64,000 nucleotides of DNA from Streptomyces sp. NBC_00459 (GCF_036013955.1 NZ_CP107903.1:9052001-9116000); one strand, 5' to 3'. Counted from the stretch's first letter, positions 50,710 to 59,254 are shown. Made by a program: numbers and translations. Notes: a model not told the origin generated them from the letters alone.

Positions 50710-51909
50710 ATGAGCGGGAACACCGATGTGGTCGTGATCGGCGGCGGTTACGCCGGAGTCATGGCGGCCAACCGTCTGACCCAGCGCGCCGACGTGACCG
50801 TCACGCTGATCAACCCGCGCCCGGCCTTCGTCGACCGGATCCGCCTGCACCAGTTCGTGAGCGGCAACCACGAGGCGGTCGGCGACTACCGCGAGCTCCT
50901 GGCCGAGGGCGTCCGGCTGGTGGTGGACACCGTGACACGGATCGACGCGGCCGGGCGCACCCTGGCGCTGGCGAGCGGCGACACCGTGGGCTACGACCAC
51001 CTGGTCTACGCGGTGGGCAGCGGCAGCACCGACCCGCGGGTACCCGGCGCCGCCGAGTTCGCCCACCCGATCGCCGGTCTGGAGGAGGCGCAGCGGCTCC
51101 GGGCGGTCCTCGACGCGGAGCCCGCCACAGCCCCGGTGACCGTGGTCGGCGCCGGTCCGACCGGCATCGAGACCGCCGCCGAGCTCGCGGAACAGGGCCG
51201 TACCGTCACCCTGGTCTGCGGCGGGCCGCTCGGCCCGACCCTGCATCCGCGGGGGCGCCGCTCGGTGGCCAGGCGGCTTGCCGCACTCGGGGTGAGCGTG
51301 CTCGACGGCCCCGACGCGAAGGTGACGGAGGTGACCCGCGACGCCGTACGGATCGCCGACGGGCGCGAGCTGCCGAGCGCGGTGACGATCTGGACCGCGG
51401 GATTCGGGGTGCCGGACCTGGCCGTGCGCAGCGGGCTGCGCACCGATGCCCTGGGCCGCCTGCTCACCGACGAGACCCTGACGAGCGTCGACGACGAGCG
51501 CATCGTCGCGGCCGGGGATTCGGCGGCCCCGTCGGACCTGCCGTTCCGGATGAGCTGCCAGGCCGCGGTCCAACTGGGCCCGCAGGCCGCCGAGACGGTG
51601 CTGAGCCGGATCGCGGGTGAGCGCCCCGCGGCCGTCGAGGTGGGGTTCGTCGCCACGTGCGTCAGCCTGGGGCGTCGCGCCGGCGTCTTTCAGCTGATGA
51701 GCAAGGACGACATCGCGAAGTCGTACTACCTCGGCGGCCGATCGGGCGCGAAGATCAAGGAACTCATCTGCAGAAGCGTCCCCTGGCAGTTGTCGTACGA
51801 GGCACGCAAGCCCGGTGCCCGCACCTGGTGGAGCAAGGACGCCAAGCGCGGCCTGCTGCTCCGGGCCGGAGCCGGACAGGAGCGGGCCACCACCGAACCT
51901 GCAGCCTGA
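50710..51909 (+). CDS. NDH-2-like FAD-dependent pyridine nucleotide oxidoreductase
   Basis: The 399-residue flavoprotein opens with VVVIGGGYAGVMAANRL for FAD, has VTVVGAGPTGIETAAELAEQG for NAD(P) at about residue 145, and ERIVAAGDSAAP as the second FAD contact. There is no CxxxxC redox disulfide, so it belongs with NDH-2/FerA-type enzymes that reduce quinones or small electron carriers. The following gene encodes an ECF41 sigma factor. ECF41 genes are usually next to small redox enzymes, which fits this pairing, although a strong hairpin separates them here. Confidence 0.85.
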   Translation: MSGNTDVVVIGGGYAGVMAANRLTQRADVTVTLINPRPAFVDRIRLHQFVSGNHEAVGDYRELLAEGVRLVVDTVTRIDAAGRTLALASGDTVGYDHLVYAVGSGSTDPRVPGAAEFAHPIAGLEEAQRLRAVLDAEPATAPVTVVGAGPTGIETAAELAEQGRTVTLVCGGPLGPTLHPRGRRSVARRLAALGVSVLDGPDAKVTEVTRDAVRIADGRELPSAVTIWTAGFGVPDLAVRSGLRTDALGRLLTDETLTSVDDERIVAAGDSAAPSDLPFRMSCQAAVQLGPQAAETVLSRIAGERPAAVEVGFVATCVSLGRRAGVFQLMSKDDIAKSYYLGGRSGAKIKELICRSVPWQLSYEARKPGARTWWSKDAKRGLLLRAGAGQERATTEPAA

Positions 51910-51952
51910 AGACACCGCCCGGCGTGCCACTGCCGAGCGCCGGGCTGTGTCT
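51910..51952. terminator. 15-base-arm hairpin after the oxidoreductase gene
   Basis: AGACACcGCCCGGCG (51910-51924) pairs with CGCCGGGCtGTGTCT (51938-51952) with one mismatch, directly after the stop codon. Confidence 0.75.
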
Positions 51953-52063
51953 CCCTGCCGTTCGAACGACTGTCGACGAAGACGAAAAGGACCATGTTGT
52001 GGAAGCACGCCTGAGAACCGTCGGTGACCAGGGCCACCGTCCGCGCCGGACAGGGGCCGGGAC

Positions 52064-52996
52064 ATGAGCGAGCACACTCCCACCCCGGAACCCGCTCCGG
52101 AACCCGCTTCGGCCGCGGACCCGGCGACCGAGACGTTCGTCGCCCACCGCAACCTGCTCTTCACCGTCGCCTACGAGATGCTCGGCTCGGCGGCCGACGC
52201 CGAGGACGTCCTCCAGGAGACCTGGCTGCGCTGGGTCAAGGTCGACCTTGAGCAGGTCCAGGACCAGCGCGCCTACCTGGTCAGGATCACGACCCGGCAG
52301 TCCCTCAACCGGCTGCGCACGATGAGCCGCCGCAAGGAGGCGTACGTCGGCCAGTGGCTGCCCGAGCCGCTGCTCACAGCGCCCGACGTGGCCGAGGACG
52401 TCGAACTCGCCGAGAGCGTCTCGATGGCCCTGATGCTCGTCCTCGAAACCCTCTCGCCGACCGAACGCGCCGTCTTCGTCCTGCGCGAGGTCTTCGACAC
52501 GGGCTACGACGAGATCGCCGCCGCTGTCGACAAGAGCCCCGCTGCCGTCCGCCAGATCGCCCACCGCGCCCGTCGGCACGTCGACGCCCGGCGCCCCCGC
52601 CAGACGGTTTCCCCGGAAGTGGGCCGGGCCGTCCTGGAATCGTTCCAGCGCGTACTGGAAACCGGGGACCCGCAGATCCTCCTCGACGTTCTCGCCCCGG
52701 ACGTCGTCCTGGTGAACGACGGAGGCGGCATCAAGCAGGCGGCGCTGCGGCCGATCAACGGCGCCGACAAGGTGGTCCGCTTCCTGTTCGGCACCGCGGG
52801 CAAGAACAAGAGCCTGATCACCTTCACCCCCACCATGGTCAACGGCGGCCTGGCACTTGCCGTGCACCTGGGGGGCGAACTCGACGGCATCATGGCGATG
52901 CGCGTCGAGAACGCCCTGGTCACCGGTCTCTACTACGTCCGCAACCCCGAGAAACTGACCCGCGCGGAATCGGAGACCCCGCTCACGCTGCGATGA
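52064..52996 (+). CDS. ECF41-type sigma factor with C-terminal SnoaL-like domain
   Basis: The 310-residue protein has sigma regions 2 (HRNLLFTVAYEMLGSAADAEDVLQETWLRW, about residues 27-56) and 4 (LSPTERAVFVLREVFDTGYDEIAAAV). The ECF41 features are the linker WLPEPLLT, a roughly 100-residue NTF2/SnoaL-like domain with DGGGIKQAA (the DGGG motif) and the final NPEKL (NPDKL-type) motif. In this group the C-terminal domain regulates the sigma factor in place of an anti-sigma protein. The first 25 residues are Pro/Glu/Ala-rich. Confidence 0.92.
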   Translation: MSEHTPTPEPAPEPASAADPATETFVAHRNLLFTVAYEMLGSAADAEDVLQETWLRWVKVDLEQVQDQRAYLVRITTRQSLNRLRTMSRRKEAYVGQWLPEPLLTAPDVAEDVELAESVSMALMLVLETLSPTERAVFVLREVFDTGYDEIAAAVDKSPAAVRQIAHRARRHVDARRPRQTVSPEVGRAVLESFQRVLETGDPQILLDVLAPDVVLVNDGGGIKQAALRPINGADKVVRFLFGTAGKNKSLITFTPTMVNGGLALAVHLGGELDGIMAMRVENALVTGLYYVRNPEKLTRAESETPLTLR

Positions 52997-53017
52997 GAGG
53001 GAGGGCCCGTGCGGGCG

Positions 53018-53953
53018 TCAGTCGCCCGCCGTGGCCCGGCGTACGTGCTGGGCGATGAAGGCGTAGATCTCCCGTGCCTTCTCCTCGTCGTCGAGGTCGT
53101 AGCCATGGTCGACCCCCGCCATGTCATGGTGCTCGACCAGTGCTCCCACCTGCCGCAGCCGCTCGGCGTAGCGCAGGTTCTCCGCCAGGAGGCGGTCGTA
53201 CGCGGCGGTGACGACGAGGGCCGGGGCGATGCCCTTGAGATCCGCGGTCTCCTTCGGATGGGCGGGGGAGACCAGTCGGTCGGCGCGCTCGCGCGGGTCC
53301 GGCACGTACGCGCTGTCGAACACCTCGCCCATCCACGGACGCAGCACCGGCTTGCTGATCGCGGCCGTCTTGTCCTTCGCCGCGGTCGCGAGGTCGAGCG
53401 GGGCGTAGTGCAGGACCTGGAGCGCGATCGAGGGGCCGTTCTCCTCCAGGGCCTGGCGGGCCACGGCCGCCGCGAGACCGCCGCCGGCGCTCTGTCCGCC
53501 GACGGTGAGCCGGGCGCCGTCCCAGCCGTGCTCGGCGCCGTGCTCGGCGATCCACCGGACCACCTCGTACGACTGCCGGGGCGGGGCCGGGAACGGGTGC
53601 TGCGGGGCGACGACGTAGTCGACGTTGACGACCACCACGCCCGCCAGCGCGGCCACGGCACGGCAGAAAGCGTCGTCCGACTCCGTCAGCGGCAGGATGA
53701 ATCCGCCGCCGTGGAAGTTGACGTGGACCGGTGGGGCCGGGTCCTCGGTGGTGGGGCGGTAGACCACGACCCGGGCGGGGGCGATCGAGGTCGGGATCGT
53801 CAACGCGCTTGTGGCACGCGGGAATTCGGGAAGGCGGGCGTGGGACGCGGCGGCGGAACCCCGGCCGCTGGGCCGCCGGTCCGCGAGCATGACGAGACGC
53901 TGCATCGTCTTCGCGATGAGTGAGGCCACCGCAGGCCTGGCCAGGAGGGACAT
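53018..53953 (-). CDS. HSL-family alpha/beta hydrolase (esterase/lipase)
   Basis: The 311-residue protein has the hormone-sensitive-lipase motif HVNFHGGGFILP (oxyanion hole), nucleophile Ser in VGGQSAGGGLAAA, Asp in TAAYDRLLAENLRYA and His in MAGVDHGYDL. It should hydrolyse short acyl esters. The ATG at 53953 is preferred. The frame is open to an ATG at 54016, but that would place a 20-base perfect palindrome inside the coding region. Confidence 0.85.
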   Translation of the reverse strand: MSLLARPAVASLIAKTMQRLVMLADRRPSGRGSAAASHARLPEFPRATSALTIPTSIAPARVVVYRPTTEDPAPPVHVNFHGGGFILPLTESDDAFCRAVAALAGVVVVNVDYVVAPQHPFPAPPRQSYEVVRWIAEHGAEHGWDGARLTVGGQSAGGGLAAAVARQALEENGPSIALQVLHYAPLDLATAAKDKTAAISKPVLRPWMGEVFDSAYVPDPRERADRLVSPAHPKETADLKGIAPALVVTAAYDRLLAENLRYAERLRQVGALVEHHDMAGVDHGYDLDDEEKAREIYAFIAQHVRRATAGD

Positions 53954-53984
53954 GCGGTTCCGTTCGGTCGGGCTATTGCCAGGA

Positions 53985-54004
53985 ATCCTGTCGATCGACA
54001 GGAT
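53985..54004. promoter_or_regulatory. 20-bp perfect palindrome upstream of the esterase gene
   Basis: ATCCTGTCGATCGACAGGAT is completely self-complementary and sits 32-51 bases before the preferred esterase start, a typical operator position. No regulator gene adjoins it, so the protein that binds is unknown. Confidence 0.55.
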
Positions 54005-54040
54005 GACATTAAACACGACCGATCGGTACAGCGGAAGCGG

Positions 54041-54850
54041 CTACGCCTTGTACGCGACCCCTCCGTACACGTCCGTCGGCTCCGGCGAGGTGCCCGGCTC
54101 CGGGCGCCACAGGGGGCAGGAGACGATGCCCGGCTCCACCAGTTCCAGCCCCTCGTAGAGCGCGGAGAGCTTGTCGGGGCTGCGCAGCACGTACGGGATC
54201 GCGCCCGTGTCGTCGTACCCGTCCTGGGCGCGCTTGAGTTCCTCGTCGGTGTCCGTGCTGTCGTAGTGCACGAAGTAGCTGCCCGGGGGCAGGGCCGCCT
54301 GGAGGCGGTGCGCGATCGACTTGGCCTCCTCCCAGTCCTGGATGTGGCCGAGGATGCCCATCAGCATCAGCGCCACCGGCTTGTCGAAGTCCAGGAACCG
54401 GCGTGCCGTCTCGATGATCTTCTCGGGTTCGTGCAGATCCGCGTCCACGTAGTCCGTGGTGCCCTCGGGAGTGCTGGTGAGCAGGGCCTGGGCGTGCCGC
54501 AGGACGAGCGGGTCGTTGTCGACGTAGACGATGCGCGACTCGGGGGCCACCTTCTGGGCGACCTGGTGCGTGTTGTCGTACGTCGGCAGGCCGGTGCCGA
54601 TGTCGAGGAACTGGCGGACACCGCGCTCGCGGGCCACGAAGGTGACCGCGCGGATGAGATAGGTGCGCGAGGCCCGGGCCATCGTCTCGATGTTGGGGGC
54701 GATCTCGCGGTACTCGTCACCCGCCGCCCGGTCGACCTCGTAGTTGTCCTTGCCGCCCATCCAGTAGTTCCAGATGCGGGCGGAGTGCGGCACCGTGGTG
54801 TCGATCTTGGACAGTGCTTCCTGGTCGGGGGTGGGGCGGCCGTCTGTCAT
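54041..54850 (-). CDS. SAM-dependent methyltransferase, SAV2177/DUF574 family
   Basis: The 269-residue protein matches the actinobacterial SAV2177 family. PHSARIWNYWMGGKDNYEVDRAAGDEY is its N-terminal signature (NYWMGGKDN is the key part), followed by VRQFLDIGTGLPTYDNTHQVA (SAM-binding GTG loop) and IVYVDNDPLVL. These Rossmann methyltransferases are numerous in Streptomyces and mostly uncharacterised. The ATG at 54850 has AGGAGAGACCG upstream. Confidence 0.9.
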   Translation of the reverse strand: MTDGRPTPDQEALSKIDTTVPHSARIWNYWMGGKDNYEVDRAAGDEYREIAPNIETMARASRTYLIRAVTFVARERGVRQFLDIGTGLPTYDNTHQVAQKVAPESRIVYVDNDPLVLRHAQALLTSTPEGTTDYVDADLHEPEKIIETARRFLDFDKPVALMLMGILGHIQDWEEAKSIAHRLQAALPPGSYFVHYDSTDTDEELKRAQDGYDDTGAIPYVLRSPDKLSALYEGLELVEPGIVSCPLWRPEPGTSPEPTDVYGGVAYKA

Positions 54851-54883
54851 CGGTCTCTCCTGACTTGCCTCGCGCGGACTTCG

Positions 54884-55435
54884 CTAACCTATCGTCAACT
54901 GCCTGGTAGGTTCCCGGAGTTGGGACTGACGGGGCGCAGGCGCACGGATGCGGCGAGTCCGGTCGGTGGCCACGTCGGTCATGGCGGAGCGGACGTGCAC
55001 GCTCACCACGGGAACGTGCTGGGCGAGCGTCCGGAACACCCGGGCGTAGGCGAGGGCGGCGGCCGCGGTCTCCGACCCGTCGTCGCCGTGCTCACCCCCG
55101 GTGAGGTGGAGCATGGCGCCCTCGCGTTCCGCGACCGCCTCGGCGAAGTCGAGCGCCTGGATCCAGGTCACCCGGGACCGTCCGCGGCGTAACGGCCCGT
55201 ACACGAGTTCCCCGATGATGCCGCCGTCGATGACGAGCCGGCCCGGTGCCGCCAGCAGGTCGCGGTACGGCCGGGCGGGATCGAGATGGTGCAGACCGTC
55301 CGGTGGTCGCCGCGACGGGAAGCCGAGCAGGGCCAGTCCGGAGAACAACTCGGTGCGGTGAACCCCCTCGTGGCCCTCGACGACCAGGGTCCGGTACGAG
55401 GCGACGGCCTGCGTGAGGCTCCGCGGAGGGCTCAT
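54884..55435 (-). CDS. Kinase-like protein with degenerate P-loop, unknown function
   Basis: I do not recognise a named family for this 183-residue protein. The layout recalls phage and thymidylate kinases: TLVVEGHEGVHRTEL (about residues 16-30) sits where those have EGPDGVGKST, and LVIDGGIIGELVYGPLRRG sits where they have a DR-type motif. The Walker Lys and preceding Gly are replaced (GHEGVHRT), and the DR is DG, so ATP-dependent kinase activity is doubtful. It lies upstream of the methyltransferase gene on the same strand after 33 bases. The 55436-55724 region behind it holds no gene I can support. Confidence 0.65.
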   Translation of the reverse strand: MSPPRSLTQAVASYRTLVVEGHEGVHRTELFSGLALLGFPSRRPPDGLHHLDPARPYRDLLAAPGRLVIDGGIIGELVYGPLRRGRSRVTWIQALDFAEAVAEREGAMLHLTGGEHGDDGSETAAAALAYARVFRTLAQHVPVVSVHVRSAMTDVATDRTRRIRAPAPRQSQLREPTRQLTIG

Positions 55436-55724
55436 CGCGTGGACGTCCGCGTCCTGGGGGAGCGGCCCGGCAGGGGAGTGCCGGCACGTCCGGGCGGCAT
55501 GGCTCGACCCGGGGCGCGAGGCGGCGTACGCATGCCGCTCCCTTCGGACTTCACGGTGGTGCGCGCGAAGTGGTGCGCGCGGTGGGGCGTCGACCTCCCC
55601 AGTGTGTACGGAAGCTCCGCACGGCGGGAGTACACGTACGGGTTGTCCGGTTGCGCGGGTGTGGTGGTGCGCCGTGCGCCGTACGCGAGCCGCTCGCGCG
55701 GGGGGTGTACGGCGGGCGGAGGCG

Positions 55725-55970
55725 TCAGTCGATCAGGAAGTCGGCCTGGCCGGACTTGGCGCCCGCCAGGAACGCCACCATCTCGTCCCGGGAGTAGACC
55801 AGCGCGGGCCCGTCCGGGTCCTTGGACTGTCGGAACGCGACACTGCCGTCGGGCAGCCGCTTGGTCTCGACGCAGCTTCCGCCGTTGGTGCCGCTCCAGG
55901 GCTTGTGCCAGCCCTCGGAGCCGAGTTCGGACGCGGGCATCCCGCTGTGGATGGGGCCGTTGGTTGCCAT
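55725..55970 (-). CDS. DUF397 domain protein
   Basis: The 81-residue protein carries the DUF397 pattern: WHKPWSGTNGGSCVETKRLPDGSVAFRQSKDPDGPALVY, in which SGTNGGSCVE and VRDSKDP-like RQSKDP are diagnostic, then FLAGAKSGQADFLID. DUF397 proteins (BldB/Scr1-partner style) are paired with Scr1-type HTH regulators, as here, and appear to act as their small partners. The regulator gene ends four bases before this start. Confidence 0.92.
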   Translation of the reverse strand: MATNGPIHSGMPASELGSEGWHKPWSGTNGGSCVETKRLPDGSVAFRQSKDPDGPALVYSRDEMVAFLAGAKSGQADFLID

Positions 55971-55973
55971 GGT

Positions 55974-56840
55974 TCACAACTCCTTACGCAGTGCTGCCAG
56001 GATCTCCCTGGTCCGAGCGACCGGCTCCGCCTGCACGGACATCCGGTCCAGTACCTCCAGGTACGTCACGACGTCGGCGGGCTGGTCGAAGTACTGCGCG
56101 CCGGCGAGGCTCTCCGTGTAGACGACATCGGGCAGTTCGGAGAAGCCGAATCGGAAGTAGTGGAAGGGGCCGAAGGCTCCCGGGTGCGGACCCGCGGCGA
56201 AGCGCATGATCTGGAGCCGGACCTTCGGGTACTCCAACACCTCACTGAGGCGGTCGATCTGAGCCCGCATCACCTCGGCCCCGCCCACGGGCCTGCGCAG
56301 CACGGTCTCGTCCAGTACGGCCCAGACGGCGGGCGCCTCGGGCTTGTCGAGCAGGTTCTGGCGCCTCTGCCGCAGGGCGACCCGGCGCCTGATGTCCTCG
56401 GGACTCTCGTTGGGGAAGCCGATGCGCAGCAGCGCGGCGGCGTAGTCCTCGGTCTGCAACAGGCCGGGGACGTAGTGGGGTTCGTAGAGCCGGATGACGC
56501 TGGCTTCGCTCTCCAGGCTCACATAGGCGCTGAACCAGTCCGGCAGCACGTCGCGGTACGTGTACCACCAGCCCGGCTGATTGGCCTCCCTGGCGAGGTG
56601 GACGAAGTCCTCGATCTCCTTGGCCAGGACCCCGTAGGTGCGCAGCAGCTCCTTCACGTAGGGGATGCGGAGGCCGACCTCGGCCTTCTCCATCCGGCGG
56701 ACCGTCAACGGCGTGACCTCGATCGCCCGGGCGGCGTCCTCGAACGACACCCCTGCCCGCTCCCGCAGATGCCTCAAACGCTTGCCGAGGACCATCCGAA
56801 GGACGGTGGGGGCACTTCCGCCTGAGCGGTTGTCGCTCAC
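55974..56840 (-). CDS. Scr1-type helix-turn-helix regulator (DUF5753)
   Basis: The 288-residue protein has an N-terminal XRE HTH (RLRHLRERAGVSFEDAARAIEVTPLTVRRMEKAEV, about residues 20-54, centred on AARAIEVTPLTVRRME). The DUF5753 domain follows, with LYEPHYVPGLLQTEDYAAAL as its hallmark. It forms a two-gene unit with the DUF397 gene, the standard actinobacterial arrangement. The 256-base gap upstream (56841-57096) contains no gene but should hold divergent promoters. Confidence 0.92.
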   Translation of the reverse strand: MSDNRSGGSAPTVLRMVLGKRLRHLRERAGVSFEDAARAIEVTPLTVRRMEKAEVGLRIPYVKELLRTYGVLAKEIEDFVHLAREANQPGWWYTYRDVLPDWFSAYVSLESEASVIRLYEPHYVPGLLQTEDYAAALLRIGFPNESPEDIRRRVALRQRRQNLLDKPEAPAVWAVLDETVLRRPVGGAEVMRAQIDRLSEVLEYPKVRLQIMRFAAGPHPGAFGPFHYFRFGFSELPDVVYTESLAGAQYFDQPADVVTYLEVLDRMSVQAEPVARTREILAALRKEL

Positions 56841-57096
56841 GTGGGACCTCCGGGGACCGCCGTCACAGCGGGCAGTGTGCCATGTCTTCGGTTGACACCG
56901 ACAGGCCTTTGCGCTTCATTCTGAAATTATCAGAACGAAGGTTGCGAGCTGTGCCTGTCGGTCACCATAGTGATCGGGTGAGCTGCCGCACATCGCGCGG
57001 TGGCGTCACCGAAGCTCGTCCGTCCGCCGGGAAGTTGACGTTCCGGCAGAGCGGACACGAGTACGAAGCCCCACGCCGACGTGATGCGACACCTGG

Positions 57097-58551
57097 ATGG
57101 CCGCCGTGACGAACGGACAACCGAGAAGCCCCGGCAGGGGCGCGGGCGGAGCCAACACGGCGCTGGCGAGCGCGCTCAAGGACGCGGGCTGCTCGTACGC
57201 GTCACTCGCACACCGCGTCAACGAACTGGGCCGCCGTCAGGGCGTGGACACCAACTACGACAAGGCGTCGGTCACCCGGTGGCTCCAGGGTCAGCAACCC
57301 CGGGGCGGCACGCCCGAGTTGATCGCCGCCGTGCTGTGCGAACGACTGGCCCGCCCGCTGTCCCCGGCGGACCTCGGCTTCGTCCCCGACCGGCAACGCC
57401 CCGTCGTGGGCAGGGCACTTGTGTACGGCGAGGACGTCGCGGACACCCTGCACACACTCGCGGAACTCGGCTCCACCGACATCTCCCGGCGCACACTCCT
57501 CGGCACGGTTCCCTTTGTCGCGGGCGCCCTGACGAACCCTCAGCGCGAGTGGCTGCTCTGGCTGCTGGAGAGGAACGGGACCACCGACGGGGCCGGTGGG
57601 GCGGGCGCCGTCCGTGCCGTACCGGCGGCTGTCCCGCCTCCCGGCTGCGCCGGTCCGGTGGAGCAGGTCCACGCGATGATCGGCATGTTCGACGAGATGG
57701 ACAACCAGTACGGGGGCGGCGGGGTCCGCACCAGCATCGTGCACTATCTGGCCACCGAGATCGTCCCCATGCTCCAGCAGCGCGGCGTCGCCCCCGCCCG
57801 GCTGCGCGAGCTGTTCGCCGCCGCCGCCCGCCTCGCGGCGATGGCCGGCTGGAGCTCGTACGACGCGGGGGAGTACGGGCTCGCCCAGCGCTACATGACC
57901 CAGGGGCTGCGGCTGTGCGCCGAGGGACGCGACCGGGTGCTCGGCGGGCAGATCCTGGCCGGCCTGTCCCACCTGGCGACCAGCCTCGGCCGTCCCGACG
58001 AGGGTGTGTGTCTGGCCCGGGCGGGCCTCGCCACCGCAAAGGGTTCGGGCAGCCCGCTCGGCCTGATGCGCCTGCACGCCATGTCCGCCCGGGGACACGC
58101 GGCACTGGGCCGTGCGCGGGAGACCTCCGATGCCCTGCGCGCGGCCGAGCAGCAGCTGGCCGCGAGCCGGGGCAGCGCCCAGGAGTCCCCTTGGGTGCGC
58201 TTCCTGGACCACCACTACCTGGAGGCGGAGTCGGCGGTGTGTTTCCGGGACCTGGGCTGGGCGGCACAGGCCGAGGACACCGCGACGCAGTCCGTACGCG
58301 CCCACGCCGACCGCCGTCGGCGCCAGGCCATCAGCCGTTCCGTCCTGGCCACGGCCCATCTCCAGCAGCACCGCCTCGACCAGGCGCTCGGCACGGCGAC
58401 GGAGGCGCTCGACGCGCTGAGCGGCGTCCACAGCGAACGCTCGATCCAGGCACTGCGGGACTTCCGCGGACGGCTCGGCCCGCATCGCGACGAGCCGATG
58501 GTGCAGGAGTTCGAACGCAGGTCGCGACCGGTGCTGGGAGCTGTGGCGTAG
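57097..58551 (+). CDS. HTH/TPR-type regulator (NsdA-like family)
   Basis: The 484-residue protein has an N-terminal HTH region (LKDAGCSYASLAHRVNEL, then YDKASVTRWLQGQQPRG, about residues 28-68). A helical C-terminal half follows with TPR-like repeats (AGEYGLAQRYMTQGLRLC, LGRPDEGVCLARAGLATA, AVCFRDLGWAAQAEDTATQS). This matches a Streptomyces regulator family that includes NsdA, a repressor of development and antibiotic production. Start at ATG 57097; a GTG at 57106 is an alternative. Confidence 0.8.
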   Translation: MAAVTNGQPRSPGRGAGGANTALASALKDAGCSYASLAHRVNELGRRQGVDTNYDKASVTRWLQGQQPRGGTPELIAAVLCERLARPLSPADLGFVPDRQRPVVGRALVYGEDVADTLHTLAELGSTDISRRTLLGTVPFVAGALTNPQREWLLWLLERNGTTDGAGGAGAVRAVPAAVPPPGCAGPVEQVHAMIGMFDEMDNQYGGGGVRTSIVHYLATEIVPMLQQRGVAPARLRELFAAAARLAAMAGWSSYDAGEYGLAQRYMTQGLRLCAEGRDRVLGGQILAGLSHLATSLGRPDEGVCLARAGLATAKGSGSPLGLMRLHAMSARGHAALGRARETSDALRAAEQQLAASRGSAQESPWVRFLDHHYLEAESAVCFRDLGWAAQAEDTATQSVRAHADRRRRQAISRSVLATAHLQQHRLDQALGTATEALDALSGVHSERSIQALRDFRGRLGPHRDEPMVQEFERRSRPVLGAVA

Positions 58552-58562
58552 CCGGCGCCGGT

Positions 58563-58628
58563 ACCACCACGCACGACCACCTACGCATTACCACCACGCA
58601 CGACCACCTACGCATTACCACTACGCAT
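58563..58628. repeat. 27-bp tandem repeat, 2.4 copies
   Basis: The unit ACCACCACGCACGACCACCT plus ACGCATT occurs at 58563-58589 and 58590-58616, with a partial third unit ACCACTACGCAT at 58617-58628. It begins 11 bases after the stop of the TPR regulator gene. Confidence 0.85.
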
Positions 58629-58672
58629 ATGCACCCGGACAACCCCCGCACTCCCTGGCCCGGCAGACCCCC

Positions 58673-58699
58673 GGTGCTGTTGTCTTCGACAACAGCACC
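58673..58699. terminator. 12-bp perfect stem hairpin with TTC loop
   Basis: GGTGCTGTTGTC (58673-58684) pairs perfectly with GACAACAGCACC (58688-58699) around TTC. It may end the regulator transcript or act as a leader structure, since a strong ribosome-binding site (AAGGAGG) follows within 15 bases. Confidence 0.7.
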
Positions 58700-58722
58700 G
58701 CCGCACCGGAAGGAGGACACCG

Positions 58723-58827
58723 ATGACGGCACCCGCGGCATCCCCGCCGGGCTTACCCCGTCGTCGCCGACCCCGCCGCAAACCGGGCCGGGCGGACGGC
58801 ATGACGTGGACGTGGACTACATGGTGA
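58723..58827 (+). CDS. Possible 34-residue peptide with Trp-rich C-terminus
   Basis: A short frame starts at ATG 58723 after AAGGAGGACACCG, a stronger ribosome-binding site than its neighbours have. It encodes an Arg/Pro-rich stretch (LPRRRRPRRKPGR) and ends in MTWTWTTW. The stop lies seven bases before the TTG of the ATPase gene, so it could be a translated leader coupled to that gene, or a small secreted or modified peptide. Nothing else supports a function, and the frame could be chance. Confidence 0.4.
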   Translation: MTAPAASPPGLPRRRRPRRKPGRADGMTWTWTTW

Positions 58828-58834
58828 GGCTCCC

Positions 58835-59254
58835 TTGATCTCCCTCGGCAGGCCCCGCCTGCTCCAGGTCGCGGTGCCCGCGCACCCCTCGTGCGCGGGG
58901 CGGGTACGGCGCACGGTGGCCGCGCACCTCACTCTCTGGCACCTGTCCCACCTGCTCGACGAAGTGGTCCTCGCGACGAGCGAGCTGTTCGCGAACGCGG
59001 TCCGCCACGCGGGCGCGGACCCGGCCGACTCGATCGCCCTCGTGCTCGAACACACCGAGGACGAACTGCGCGTCACCCTCTCGGACCCCTCGCCCCTGCT
59101 GCCCCGGCCGCGTACCTCCGGCACGGCGGCCGAGTCAGGGCGGGGACTGGCGATCGTCGCCGCGCTCGCGGACGACTGGGGCACGGCACCTCCTGACCCG
59201 GGCACCCCGGGCAAGAAGGTGTGGTTCTCGCTGGCCACCGGCGAGAGGGCGTGA
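58835..59254 (+). CDS. RsbW/SpoIIAB-fold ATP-binding protein
   Basis: The 139-residue protein is a single HATPase_c domain of the anti-sigma-kinase type. ATSELFANAVRHAG holds the N-box (about residues 50-63), VTLSDPSPLLP replaces the usual DxGxG box in part, and ESGRGLAIVAALADDWG is the G2-type loop. Streptomyces encodes dozens of these; they may phosphorylate or bind regulators. The proposed TTG start is at 58835. Confidence 0.85.
   Translation: MISLGRPRLLQVAVPAHPSCAGRVRRTVAAHLTLWHLSHLLDEVVLATSELFANAVRHAGADPADSIALVLEHTEDELRVTLSDPSPLLPRPRTSGTAAESGRGLAIVAALADDWGTAPPDPGTPGKKVWFSLATGERA

Noticed and set aside
48919..52164. Very long minus-strand open frame of over 1000 codons
   Set aside because: It runs opposite to the VOC, MFS, flavoprotein and sigma genes, whose products match known families; its protein is a low-complexity Gly/Arg/His shadow typical of high-GC DNA.
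55436..55724. Short frames between the kinase-like and DUF397 genes
   Set aside because: They overlap only in shadow frames, lack ribosome-binding sites and show no family pattern.
58563..58628. CRISPR-like array
   Set aside because: The 27-base units abut directly with no spacers and only 2.4 copies are present.
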